Of a stretch of DNA of 64,000 nt, positions 33,764-41,835 are shown in pieces. The stretch is from Ferrovibrio terrae_B. GTDB taxonomy: Bacteria; Pseudomonadota; Alphaproteobacteria; Ferrovibrionales; Ferrovibrionaceae. Made by a program: the position numbers and the translations under genes. The stretch spans positions 7,296 to 71,295 of the forward strand of contig NZ_CALRUC010000006.1 of assembly GCF_943371255.1 (NCBI RefSeq), in the 5' to 3' direction. The notes beneath the pieces were generated by a model. That model was not told the DNA's origin and did no database searches. It saw nothing but the letters and a program-made list of their open reading frames with translations. How positions within the stretch are numbered: position 1 is the first letter of the stretch; the number at the start of each line of letters is the position of its first letter.

Positions 33764-34723
33764 ATGCGTTCGATCGATGCCGCCACCGTTCATGCGGCGC
33801 TGCCCTACGGCAAACTGATTCCACATCTGCGCGCGGCCTTTCGCGCCGGTGGCGAGGTGCCGGTGCGCAGCCACTACCACATCGCCGCTCCCCAAGACGG
33901 CATTGGGGCCGGTGGCGCCGGCGGCACGCTGCTGCTGATGCCGGCCTGGCAGCCGGGCCGCCATATCGGCATCAAGGCGGTCAGCGTCTATCCCGACAAT
34001 GCCAAGGTCGGGCTGCCTTCGGTGACCGGTGCCTATCTGCTGCTGGATGCGCGCACCGGTCTGCCCAAGGCTGTGATTGATGGCGTGGCGCTGACGCTGC
34101 GCCGCACCGGCTGCGCCTCGGCGCTGGCCGCCGACTATCTCGCGCGCAAGGATGCCCGGCATCTGCTGATGATCGGCGCCGGTTCACTGGCGCCGCATCT
34201 GATCCGCGCGCATTGCAGTGTGCGCAGCTACACCCGCATCGAAATCTGGAATCGCAATCGCGCCCGCGCTGAAGAGGTGGCGGCGAAGCTTACCGATCTC
34301 AATGCCGCGATTGCGGTGATCGACGATCTGGAAGCCGCGATCCGCGTCGCCGATACGATTTCCTGCGCCACATTGTCGCGTCAGCCGCTGGTGCTGGGTG
34401 AATGGCTGAGGCCCGGCACCCATGTCGACCTGGTCGGCGGCTTCACGCCGGAGATGCGCGAGGCCGACGATGCCACGCTGACGCGCGGCAGTGTCTGGGT
34501 CGATAGCCGCGAAGGCGCGCTCAAGGAAGCCGGCGATCTGGTGGTGCCGCTCAAGCATGGTTTGCTGCGGCCCGAGGATGTGCGCGGCGATCTGTTTGCG
34601 CTGTGTCGCGCCGATAACTATGCGCGGCGCGATGACAGGGAGATCACCGTGTTCAAGTCGGTGGGCCTGGCGCTGGAAGATCTGGCGGCGGCCGAACTGG
34701 TGGTGCAGGGGCTCACACCATGA
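33764..34723 (+). CDS. Ornithine cyclodeaminase/mu-crystallin family protein
   Basis: The 319-residue enzyme has the mu-crystallin fold: substrate part with HIGIKAVSVYPDNAKVGLPSVTGAYLLLDARTGLPKAVIDG, then an NAD(P)-binding core (LLMIGAGSLAPHLIRAH; the usual GxGxQA is modified to GAGSLA) and GTHVDLVGGFTPEMREAD. Members include ornithine cyclodeaminase, ketimine reductases and amino acid dehydrogenases; the exact reaction is open. The stop overlaps the ATG of the FAD oxidoreductase by 4 bp, indicating a joint pathway on an amino acid or imine. Confidence 0.85.
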   Translation: MRSIDAATVHAALPYGKLIPHLRAAFRAGGEVPVRSHYHIAAPQDGIGAGGAGGTLLLMPAWQPGRHIGIKAVSVYPDNAKVGLPSVTGAYLLLDARTGLPKAVIDGVALTLRRTGCASALAADYLARKDARHLLMIGAGSLAPHLIRAHCSVRSYTRIEIWNRNRARAEEVAAKLTDLNAAIAVIDDLEAAIRVADTISCATLSRQPLVLGEWLRPGTHVDLVGGFTPEMREADDATLTRGSVWVDSREGALKEAGDLVVPLKHGLLRPEDVRGDLFALCRADNYARRDDREITVFKSVGLALEDLAAAELVVQGLTP

Positions 34724-35922
34724 AGACCATTATTGTCGGCGGCGGCATCATGGGGCTCAGCGCGGCGCGCGCGCTGAAAAAGGCCGGACATGAGGTGGTA
34801 TTGATCGAGCAGGGCGCATTGCCCAATCCGCTCGGCTCTTCGGTCGATCAGCATCGCCTGATCCGTTATCCCTATGGGGCACAGCGCGGCTATACGCGCA
34901 TGGTGCGGCATGCCTACCATGCTTGGGACCGCGTCTGGCGCGACCTCAAGATGACGCTGTATGCCGAGACCGGCACCCTGGTGATCAGCGGCGAAGGCGA
35001 TGACTGGGCCAGGGCCTGCACGACGATCCTGGCGGAAGAGGATCTCGAGCATCTGCCATTCGATACAGCCACGGTGCTTGGCCGTTGGCCGATGTTGAGC
35101 GGCGAGGGATTGCAGGATGCCTTCTACTGCCCTTCCGGCGGCGTACTGTTTGCCGAGGCGATTGTCGCGGCCTTGAGCTCGCATCTGCGCGATCGAGGCG
35201 TCTCGCTGCTGACCAGAAAAACGGTTGTCGGTATCGATGCCGAGCATGGCCGCGTCACGCTGGCAGACAAAACCGTGCTGCAGGCCGACCGCGTGCTGGT
35301 CACGGCCGGTCCTTGGACTGCGCGGCTGCTGCCGGATCTGGCGCCGGTCTCGCGCGCATCGCGACAGGTGGTGGTGTATCTGCAGCCGCCTGGCGATCTG
35401 GGTGCCGCGTGGTACAGCGCGCCGATGCTGCTGGAAATCGGCCAGAGTGGAGGATTTTATCTGGTGCCGCCGCGCATCACCCGCGATGGCATGCGCACGG
35501 GGCTGAAGATCGGTGACCACACGTTCGGTTCCACTGCCGATCCCGGTACCGATCGCGAGGCACGGCAGGACGAGATCGACGCGATCCTCGCCAAGGCAAA
35601 ACACCGCATTGCCGATCTGGACCAGTATCGCGTGGCACAGGCGAAGACCTGCTTCTACGATGTGGAAGCGGAGGAGAAATTCCAGTTCCGCCAGCTCGGG
35701 CCGCGCGGCTTCGCTTTCTGTGGCACGTCTGGCCATGGCTTCAAGTTCGGGCCGCTGATCGGCGAACTGATCGGCGACGTGCTGATGGAAAAAGCCGAGA
35801 TGGACAAGACGGCACAATGGCTGGCCGGTGATGTTGATCGCGTGGCGATCACCGCCGATCACATCTCACCAGACGGCGCCATCAGCAGCGTGCCCGCCGC
35901 TGCATCCGACAGCAGCGGATAG
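34720..35922 (+). CDS. FAD-dependent amine/amino-acid oxidoreductase (monomeric sarcosine oxidase-like)
   Basis: The 400-residue DAO-family enzyme has an N-terminal dinucleotide-binding motif (IIVGGGIMGLSAARALKKAGHEVVLIEQ) and a C-terminal FAD contact (CGTSGHGFKFGPLIGELIGDVL). The SSVDQHRLIRYPYG segment resembles the flavin-linked part of monomeric sarcosine/N-methyl amino acid oxidases. A Cys in AKTCFYDVE is at the position that covalently holds FAD in that group. It overlaps the mu-crystallin-type gene at its start and, at its end, the convergent dipeptidase gene by 64 bp. Confidence 0.85.
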   Translation: MKTIIVGGGIMGLSAARALKKAGHEVVLIEQGALPNPLGSSVDQHRLIRYPYGAQRGYTRMVRHAYHAWDRVWRDLKMTLYAETGTLVISGEGDDWARACTTILAEEDLEHLPFDTATVLGRWPMLSGEGLQDAFYCPSGGVLFAEAIVAALSSHLRDRGVSLLTRKTVVGIDAEHGRVTLADKTVLQADRVLVTAGPWTARLLPDLAPVSRASRQVVVYLQPPGDLGAAWYSAPMLLEIGQSGGFYLVPPRITRDGMRTGLKIGDHTFGSTADPGTDREARQDEIDAILAKAKHRIADLDQYRVAQAKTCFYDVEAEEKFQFRQLGPRGFAFCGTSGHGFKFGPLIGELIGDVLMEKAEMDKTAQWLAGDVDRVAITADHISPDGAISSVPAAASDSSG

Positions 35923-36428
35923 CGGCGCGGCTGGAACAGCTGGTAGTGCCACCATTCATTGCGATAGAAGTCCCACCCGGCAGCGGTCATGATGCCGAGC
36001 AGCAGCGCGCGATTGGCTTGCTGCTCCGGCGTGATCTCCAGCGTGCCGTGGAAGGCGAGCGGCGTGAAGGCATCGAAGCCGGTGCCCATGTCGAGGTCCT
36101 CGCCATCGCCATCCACCAGCGTGACATCCACCGCGGCACCGCGCGAATGCGGCGAACCCTTGCGCGGATCGGCCAGGAAGGTCGGGTCCGGCGTGTGATT
36201 CCACAGCGCCCAGGCCGCCTCGGTCGGCCGGAAGGCATCGAACACTTTCAGGCGCAGTTGCATCTGGGCCGCCAGTGCGATGGCCTTGTGCAGCAGATCG
36301 GCGGCCTCCGGGTTGAGATAGCAGGCCGCGCGATGATAGACCGGCGCGCCGGTCAGGTTGTCTGGCGTGGCATAGCGCAGGTCGAGCAGCACCGGAAACG
36401 CGGGCGGCTTGATTTCGACGAGCGACAT
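35859..36428 (-). CDS. D-Ala-D-Ala dipeptidase, VanX/DdpX family (peptidase M15D)
   Basis: The 189-residue zinc peptidase contains the VanX signature: DAFRP (R68), SPHSRGAAVDVTL with zinc ligands H94 and D101, and EWWHY with catalytic Glu158 and ligand His161. It has no signal peptide, so acts in the cytoplasm, likely recycling D-Ala-D-Ala as E. coli DdpX does rather than giving vancomycin resistance (no vanA/H genes nearby). GGAG lies 8 nt before the ATG at 36428. Its last 64 bp overlap the convergent oxidase gene. Confidence 0.92.
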   Translation of the reverse strand: MSLVEIKPPAFPVLLDLRYATPDNLTGAPVYHRAACYLNPEAADLLHKAIALAAQMQLRLKVFDAFRPTEAAWALWNHTPDPTFLADPRKGSPHSRGAAVDVTLVDGDGEDLDMGTGFDAFTPLAFHGTLEITPEQQANRALLLGIMTAAGWDFYRNEWWHYQLFQPRRYPLLSDAAAGTLLMAPSGEM

Positions 36429-36481
36429 GCGGTGGACTCCGGGATGACGGTTCGGTTTTCCTACCATTGGAGCACGCCTAC

Positions 36482-37621
36482 GTGAAGCTGCTCGGCATCG
36501 ATACCGCGCTGAATGCCTGCTCGGTCGCCATCGTCGATGGTGATGCTATACTGGCGTGCGTGGTTTCGGCCGGCGGCAAGGGCAATGCCGAACGGCTGCT
36601 GCCGCTGCTGGAACAGGCGCGGCGCGCGGCCGGCATCGAGCTGGCCGATCTGGACGGGATCGCCGCCACCATCGGCCCCGGATCCTTCACCGGCATCCGC
36701 ACCGCGCTGGCCACGGCGCGTGCCCTGGGGCTGGCGCTGCACAAGCCGGTCTGGGGCATCACCACCACGGATGTGCTGGCCGCTGCCGCCGCGCAGCCCG
36801 GTCATGCCACCGTCGCGGTAATCGATGCCCGGCGCGATGAACTGTATATCCAGTGTTTCGCGGCCCATCCATCAGCCCTGGGTGCCGCACTCGCCGCGCC
36901 GCAACTGCTGCACATTGCCGATGCCGCGGCGATCCTCCCGGCCGGCCCGGCTATGCTGGTCGGCAGTGGCAGTGCATTGCTGCAGGCTGCCGCCTGCATG
37001 CGCGACGATCTCATCCTGTCGCCGCAGTCCCCCGACCCCGATCCGGTACTGGTGGCGCGTCTGGCCGCCTCGCGCCCGCCGCCGGCCCGGCCACCGGCAC
37101 CGCTTTATATCCGGCCGCCGGATGCCGCCCTGCCGTCCGTCGTGCAGCCGGCCGCCAGGCTGGTGCTGAACATCCGCATGGTCGGCGCCGACCATGCCGC
37201 CGTGCTGGCGGCCCTGCATGCCGATGCTTTTGCCAGCGGACACAGCAGCGAAGCCTGGACGGAACCGAACCTGCGCGAACTGCTGGCCATGCCCGGCGCG
37301 CTTGCCCTGCTGGGTGTCACCGATGGGGATCAGCCGGCCGGCTTCATCCTGCTGCGCCAGGCGGCCGACGAGGCTGAGGTCATCACGCTGGCGGTGCATC
37401 CGCGACAGCAGCGGCGTGGCGTGGCGCGCCGGCTGCTCAATGTCGGCCTGGACAAGATGGCGGGCCTGGGGGCGACGCAGTGCTTTCTCGAGGTGGCCGA
37501 GGATAATGCACCGGCACGGGCGCTGTATCAGGCGGCAGGCTTCATCGATGTTGGTCGCCGGTCGGGCTATTACCGCGATGCGGCGGGGGGCGCCCGTGAC
37601 GCCATCGTGATGCGGAAATGA
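36482..37621 (+). CDS. tsaB: TsaB-RimI fusion: tRNA threonylcarbamoyladenosine factor plus ribosomal-protein alanine acetyltransferase
   Basis: The 379-residue protein joins a complete TsaB (residues about 1-220; LLGIDTALNACSVAI, IAATIGPGSFTGIRTALATARALG, AVIDARRDELYIQ) to a GNAT domain like RimI (about 233-379; AEVITLAVHPRQQRRGVARRLLNVGLDKM, ALYQAAGFIDVGRRSGYY). TsaB is the partner of TsaD in t6A37 synthesis; RimI acetylates the N-terminus of S18. In E. coli they are separate genes. The GTG at 36482 follows GGAG by 9 nt; a TTG at 36467 adds five residues. There is no stop or frameshift between the domains. Confidence 0.93.
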   Translation: MKLLGIDTALNACSVAIVDGDAILACVVSAGGKGNAERLLPLLEQARRAAGIELADLDGIAATIGPGSFTGIRTALATARALGLALHKPVWGITTTDVLAAAAAQPGHATVAVIDARRDELYIQCFAAHPSALGAALAAPQLLHIADAAAILPAGPAMLVGSGSALLQAAACMRDDLILSPQSPDPDPVLVARLAASRPPPARPPAPLYIRPPDAALPSVVQPAARLVLNIRMVGADHAAVLAALHADAFASGHSSEAWTEPNLRELLAMPGALALLGVTDGDQPAGFILLRQAADEAEVITLAVHPRQQRRGVARRLLNVGLDKMAGLGATQCFLEVAEDNAPARALYQAAGFIDVGRRSGYYRDAAGGARDAIVMRK

Positions 37622-37762
37622 CGTCGGTGTTAAAGTATAGGTTGAAGCAAAGCCGGCCAGACACGCTCTAATACAGTACCGCTTCGCTGGATTTATTGAT
37701 CTGGCCGCTTATATACTTGGGCATTCCACAGAATTTCATTTGTGAATAGTCGGGAGCCCGCC

Positions 37763-38194
37763 ATGGCCAATACCGCAGACCGGTCCGAACTGCTGGCATT
37801 GACGGCCGAGATCGTGGCCGCCCATGTCTCCAACAACAGGGTCGAGGCGGCCGACCTGCCGGCCCTGATCCGCCAGATCTACGGCACGCTGGCCGGCATC
37901 GACGGCGGGTCGGCAACTATGGCCGGAGCCCCGTATGGGACTGTCGAGCGGCCGGCGCCGGCGGTGCCGATCAAGAAGTCGGTCATGCCCGACTACATCG
38001 TCTGCCTCGAAGACGGCAAGAAGCTGAAGATGCTCAAGCGGCATCTGATGAGCCATTACAAGCTGACGCCGGAACAGTACCGCGAACGCTGGGGCCTGCC
38101 GCCGGACTACCCGATGGTGGCGCCGAACTATGCCATCCACCGTCAGGTTCTGGCCCGGAAGATCGGCCTGGGCAAGGGCCGCCGCCGCCGGTGA
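37763..38194 (+). CDS. mucR: MucR/Ros-family transcriptional regulator lacking the second zinc Cys
   Basis: The 143-residue protein matches MucR throughout, including DYIVCLEDGKKLKMLKRHL, LTPEQYRERWGLPPDYPMVAPNYA and a final KIGLGKG. The usual C-x2-C finger reads C-x2-D here, as in zinc-free members of the family. MucR proteins are nucleoid-associated regulators that bind AT-rich promoters, including their own. The upstream gap (37622-37762) is notably AT-rich, fitting autoregulation. GGGAG lies before the ATG at 37763; a GTG at 37742 is less likely. Confidence 0.93.
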   Translation: MANTADRSELLALTAEIVAAHVSNNRVEAADLPALIRQIYGTLAGIDGGSATMAGAPYGTVERPAPAVPIKKSVMPDYIVCLEDGKKLKMLKRHLMSHYKLTPEQYRERWGLPPDYPMVAPNYAIHRQVLARKIGLGKGRRRR

Positions 38195-38328
38195 CCTTGG
38201 GGCTAAGCCTTTGTAGTAGCGGCTCGCCAGCGCGTTCCATCGGCGCAACAGGCATGCTAGACTGCGCTGGCGATTCTTGCGGGTCGTTCTGACAGGGATT
38301 CTCATTCACAAAAGAAGGCGTTCGGCGC

Positions 38329-38763
38329 ATGAGCAGCCGCCTCGAACAACTCTGCGAACAGCTTGGTATGCGGATGACCGATCAGCGGCGCGTGATCGCC
38401 CGGGTCTTGAGCGCATCGCATGATCATCCCGATGTGGAAGAGCTGCATCGCCGCTCCGTCGCGGTCGACCCGCGCATCTCGATTGCCACCGTATATCGCA
38501 CCGTACGCATGTTCGAGGAGAACGGCATTCTCAGCCGCCTCGATCTCGGCGATGGCCGCGCCCGGTATGAAGAGATGCCGGAATCGCATCACGACCATCT
38601 GATCGATACCCGTTCCGGCAAGATCATCGAATTCAACGACCCGGAGCTGGAAGCCCTGCAGGAGAAGATCGCCGCGCGGCTGGGCTATCGTCTGGTCGAT
38701 CACCGGCTCGAACTGTTCGGAGTCCCGCTGGATGACAAAGACAGCAAGAAGGGCAAGGCCTGA
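38329..38763 (+). CDS. fur: Fur-family transcriptional regulator
   Basis: The 144-residue protein has the Fur winged helix (RMTDQRRVIARVLSASHDHPDVEELHRRSVAVDPRISIATVYRTVRMFEENGIL) and metal-site motif SHHDHLIDTRSGKIIEF. The C-terminal Cys pairs of E. coli Fur are missing, as in alphaproteobacterial Fur/Mur proteins that respond to manganese or iron. Placement between mucR and plsC upstream of miaB is the usual order in this class. Target genes are not in this window. Confidence 0.9.
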   Translation: MSSRLEQLCEQLGMRMTDQRRVIARVLSASHDHPDVEELHRRSVAVDPRISIATVYRTVRMFEENGILSRLDLGDGRARYEEMPESHHDHLIDTRSGKIIEFNDPELEALQEKIAARLGYRLVDHRLELFGVPLDDKDSKKGKA

Positions 38764-38796
38764 GCCTGATGTCCGCCGTCTTGCGATGACCGTTCC

Positions 38797-39636
38797 ATGT
38801 TCATGACTGCCCGGGCCGTCTTTATTCTCACCGTTTTCCTGTTCTGGACGGTGCTGCTGATCCCCGTGCAGGTGCTGCTGATCCGCCTCGGCTCGCCGAT
38901 GATGCGGACCCTGCCGCATTTCTATCACCGCACTGTCGCCTGGATGATGCAGGTGACGATCCGCAAGGTCGGCGTGCCCTCGGCGGCGGCGCCCACGCTG
39001 TTTGTCAGCAATCACATCTCCTGGCTCGACATCATCGTGCTGTCGGCGGCGATGCCCAATGTCAGCTTCATCGCCAAGCGCGAGGTCGGCACCTGGCCTT
39101 TCTTCGGCACATTGGCCCGCCTGCAGCGGACAGTATTTGTCGAGCGTGAAAAGCGTCACCGCACCGCGGAACATCGCGACGAGATGGTGGAGCGGCTCAG
39201 CAAGGGCGACAGCCTGATCCTGTTCCCTGAGGGCACGTCATCGGATGGCCTGCGTATCCACAGCTTCAAGTCGGCGTTTTTTGCCGCGGCCGAGCGTCCG
39301 ATCGGCAAGCCGCAGCTGACCGTGCAGCCGGTATCGATCGGCTATGCGCGGCTGAACCACATGCCGGTCGGCCGGCGCTGGATGCGGCTGTTTGCCTGGA
39401 TCGGCGACGAGGATCTGTTGCCGCATCTGTGGCGCTTCCTGAAGATCGGGCCCTGCGAAGTGGTGGTCGAATTCCATCAGCCGGTAACGATCGAGCAGTT
39501 CAACTCGCGCAAAGGCCTGGCCGCCTGGTGCCATCAGCGGGTGCTGGAAGGCCTGAGCGATATCAACGCCGGCCGTGAACCGGGCCAGCGCAGCCTGCCC
39601 AAGCCGTTGCCGGGCGCGGCCCACCACCACGCCTAA
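38797..39636 (+). CDS. plsC: 1-acyl-sn-glycerol-3-phosphate acyltransferase
   Basis: The 279-residue membrane enzyme has an N-terminal helix (AVFILTVFLFWTVLLIPVQVLLI) and the PlsC boxes: VSNHISWLDIIVLS (NHxxxxD), VGTWPFFGTLARLQRTVFVERE and LILFPEGTSSDG. It adds the second acyl chain to lysophosphatidic acid, or acts on lyso-ornithine lipid. Its stop codon overlaps that of the convergent glycosyltransferase gene by 4 bp. Confidence 0.92.
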   Translation: MFMTARAVFILTVFLFWTVLLIPVQVLLIRLGSPMMRTLPHFYHRTVAWMMQVTIRKVGVPSAAAPTLFVSNHISWLDIIVLSAAMPNVSFIAKREVGTWPFFGTLARLQRTVFVEREKRHRTAEHRDEMVERLSKGDSLILFPEGTSSDGLRIHSFKSAFFAAAERPIGKPQLTVQPVSIGYARLNHMPVGRRWMRLFAWIGDEDLLPHLWRFLKIGPCEVVVEFHQPVTIEQFNSRKGLAAWCHQRVLEGLSDINAGREPGQRSLPKPLPGAAHHHA

Positions 39637-41444
39637 GGCAGCGTAACGGCGCGCGGTGTCTCGCCGCGACAGTGCATATCCCAGATGATCTGATAGGCCG
39701 CCTCGACATCCCGCGTCATGCGCGGCGTATCGAACAGCGGCGCGGCCGGCAAATTGTCCTGCAGGCGTTTGCGCAGTGCCGCGAGGCCTGCGCGATCCGT
39801 GCCGAGCCGGATCGCCATGGCCACATAATCCTCCAGCCGCGTCATGGCCAGATCGGCCAGTCCGACCGCCTGCAGGATGCTGCCGGCCACGCGGGAGGCA
39901 AAGGTCTCGCCGGTCAGCGCCAGCAGCGGACAGCCGGCCCAGAGGCAGTCGCTGGCGGTGGAATGCGAACCATAGGGGAAGGTGTCGAGCACCAGATCGA
40001 CGGCGCGATAACGCGCCAGATACTGCTCCTGCGGCAGGGTGCCGGCAAAGACCAGCCGGTCCGTATCTATGCCGCGCTGCTGCGCTTCACGGCGCAGATT
40101 GTCGCGGGCCTCGTCTGCCGGCACGTAGAGCATCAACACGCTGTCCGGCACGGCCCGCAGAATATCCATCCAGGCGCTGAACATGGGCCGGCGGATTTTT
40201 ACCGGGCGATTGAAGCAGGCAAAGACAACGGCATTCTCGGGCAGGCCATAGTCTGCGCGTGACTTTGATTCGCCCACCACGCGCTGGCGGTTGTTGGGCT
40301 GGTAGCAGTGCGGCAGGCGGATCACCTGTTCGCTGTAATGCCTGTCTGCACCCTGTGGAATCACCTGCGCATCGGCCATGATGTAATCGACATTCAGGCG
40401 GCTGCCCATGGTACCGGGAAAACCGATCCAGTCGATCTGGAGCGGTGCCAGCCGTTGCGCCAGCAGATGCGCGAAGCTGCCGGTGGTGTAGCCCTGCAGG
40501 TCGACCAGGATATCGATCTGCATGTCGCGGATGCGGTGGCCGAGTGCCGCGAGATCAAGGCCGGCCAGATCGCAGAAGCCGGGAATGGCACGGTAGCGCC
40601 GGTGAATCGCACTGCCGTCGTCGTCGCCGGTGGAGAGCAGGGCAATATCGAAACGGTCGCGGTCATGCAGCTCGAAAAGCTCGGGCATGATATGTCCGAC
40701 CGCATGGTTGCGGAAATCCTGGCTCAGATAGCCCACGCGGATGCGTCTGGTCCTGTCGGGCTGCGGCCAGTTGGGCGGCGGCAGGCTGATTGCCTGGCTC
40801 TGCGCGATCTGGGCTGCGCGTTGCTCGGCCCAGCGCCGCTGCAGCGCCGGATCTTCGGTGCAGAACACCAGCGGAAACGGATTCACCGTGTTGCCCGCGT
40901 CTACGCTGCCGGCATTCTGCGTTCCCATCAGCAAGGCCTGCACGGCGACCGCTTCATCATCGTCCCAGCGGCACAGCATGCCGGCGGAGAAATGCCGGGC
41001 CACGGCAAGGTCGACGCGGGCGGGATGCTGCGCGGTGGCGATGTCCAGACCGGGCAGGGCATCGGTGTGGCGGCCCAGATCGAACAGCAGCCCGGCGCGT
41101 TCGGCCAGGACGGCTTGATTCGCCGGCGCGAGTTTCAGGGCTGCGTCGAAGGCGGCAAGAGCGGCCTCCAGCCGGCCGAGGGCGCGCAGGCAGAGCGCAC
41201 GCGACAGATGCAACTTGGGTTCCGCAGCATCGATGGCCAGCGCGCGGTCATAACAGCCCAAGGCTTCGGCATGGCGCTGCTGCTGGCTCAGCAGCAGGCC
41301 GAGCAACCGCAGCGCAGCGCCATGGGCAGGCTGGCGCTGCAGAAAATCCCGGTAGGCGGCAATCGCCTCGGCCGGGCGGTTGCCGGTATGCAGCGCGATT
41401 GCAGTCTGCAGGTGGTCGGCATCGTCAGGCGGGGGCGCGGTCAT
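39633..41444 (-). CDS. TPR-containing SPINDLY/OGT-type (GT41) glycosyltransferase
   Basis: The 603-residue protein has about four tetratricopeptide repeats in its first 150 residues (AIAAYRDFLQRQPAHGAALRLLGLLLSQQQRHAEALGCYDRALAIDAAEPKLHLSRALCLRALG) and a GT41 catalytic region with DFRNHAVGHIMPELFELHD, DLQGYTTGSFAHLLAQRLAPLQIDWIGFPGTMG, and GSHSTASDCLWAGCPLLALTG. Such enzymes move GlcNAc or another sugar to Ser/Thr of proteins such as flagellins or adhesins. The usual TTG at 41456 is an alternative start. It faces the housekeeping run on the opposite strand. Confidence 0.88.
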   Translation of the reverse strand: MTAPPPDDADHLQTAIALHTGNRPAEAIAAYRDFLQRQPAHGAALRLLGLLLSQQQRHAEALGCYDRALAIDAAEPKLHLSRALCLRALGRLEAALAAFDAALKLAPANQAVLAERAGLLFDLGRHTDALPGLDIATAQHPARVDLAVARHFSAGMLCRWDDDEAVAVQALLMGTQNAGSVDAGNTVNPFPLVFCTEDPALQRRWAEQRAAQIAQSQAISLPPPNWPQPDRTRRIRVGYLSQDFRNHAVGHIMPELFELHDRDRFDIALLSTGDDDGSAIHRRYRAIPGFCDLAGLDLAALGHRIRDMQIDILVDLQGYTTGSFAHLLAQRLAPLQIDWIGFPGTMGSRLNVDYIMADAQVIPQGADRHYSEQVIRLPHCYQPNNRQRVVGESKSRADYGLPENAVVFACFNRPVKIRRPMFSAWMDILRAVPDSVLMLYVPADEARDNLRREAQQRGIDTDRLVFAGTLPQEQYLARYRAVDLVLDTFPYGSHSTASDCLWAGCPLLALTGETFASRVAGSILQAVGLADLAMTRLEDYVAMAIRLGTDRAGLAALRKRLQDNLPAAPLFDTPRMTRDVEAAYQIIWDMHCRGETPRAVTLP

Positions 41445-41835
41445 GGCTGCAGGCAACCTAGGCGGCGGGGGTTAAGGGATGGAAAAATTTTCAGGCCGGA
41501 GCGAAGAATCGCCGGTCCCGTTCGTCATAATAGGCAGGGACCGGATGGAACCCCGGTTTTCAGGACCAGTCAGCCAGCCCCCCCCCGGGAAGCGCCGCCG
41601 CTTCCAGGCCAGCCAGCCAGCAGCGTCCGGTCCCCCCCAACCCTTTCACCGAACTGAATATTTAAGTTATTGATATTCCTGTGAAGAATCTGTGACGCTT
41701 GGCTTCGCCCGACGTGCTTTCGCTTTTCTTGCAGCGATTCGGGTGATACCCTTGGATTCGGTCGTCATTCATCAACAGGAGCGTCTGGGGCGCCGCCGAA
41801 CTCCACTTGGCAGGTCGTCCCGCTGAAACCCGGAT
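41445..41835. other. 391-bp gene-free stretch with C homopolymers before miaB
   Basis: No coding frame is credible here. It holds a run of 9 C (41578-41586), one of 7 C (41632-41638), several CCAGCCAGCC repeats, then an AT-rich stretch (41651-41691), the likely promoter zone for miaB. No clear -35/-10 pair could be chosen. Confidence 0.5.

Noticed and set aside
35859..36428. VanX-type peptidase as a vancomycin-resistance gene
   Set aside because: No vanH, vanA or vanRS genes are near; Gram-negative DdpX-type recycling explains it.
41445..41835. Defined -35/-10 promoter for miaB
   Set aside because: Several AT-rich hexamers exist, but none had both boxes with acceptable spacing.
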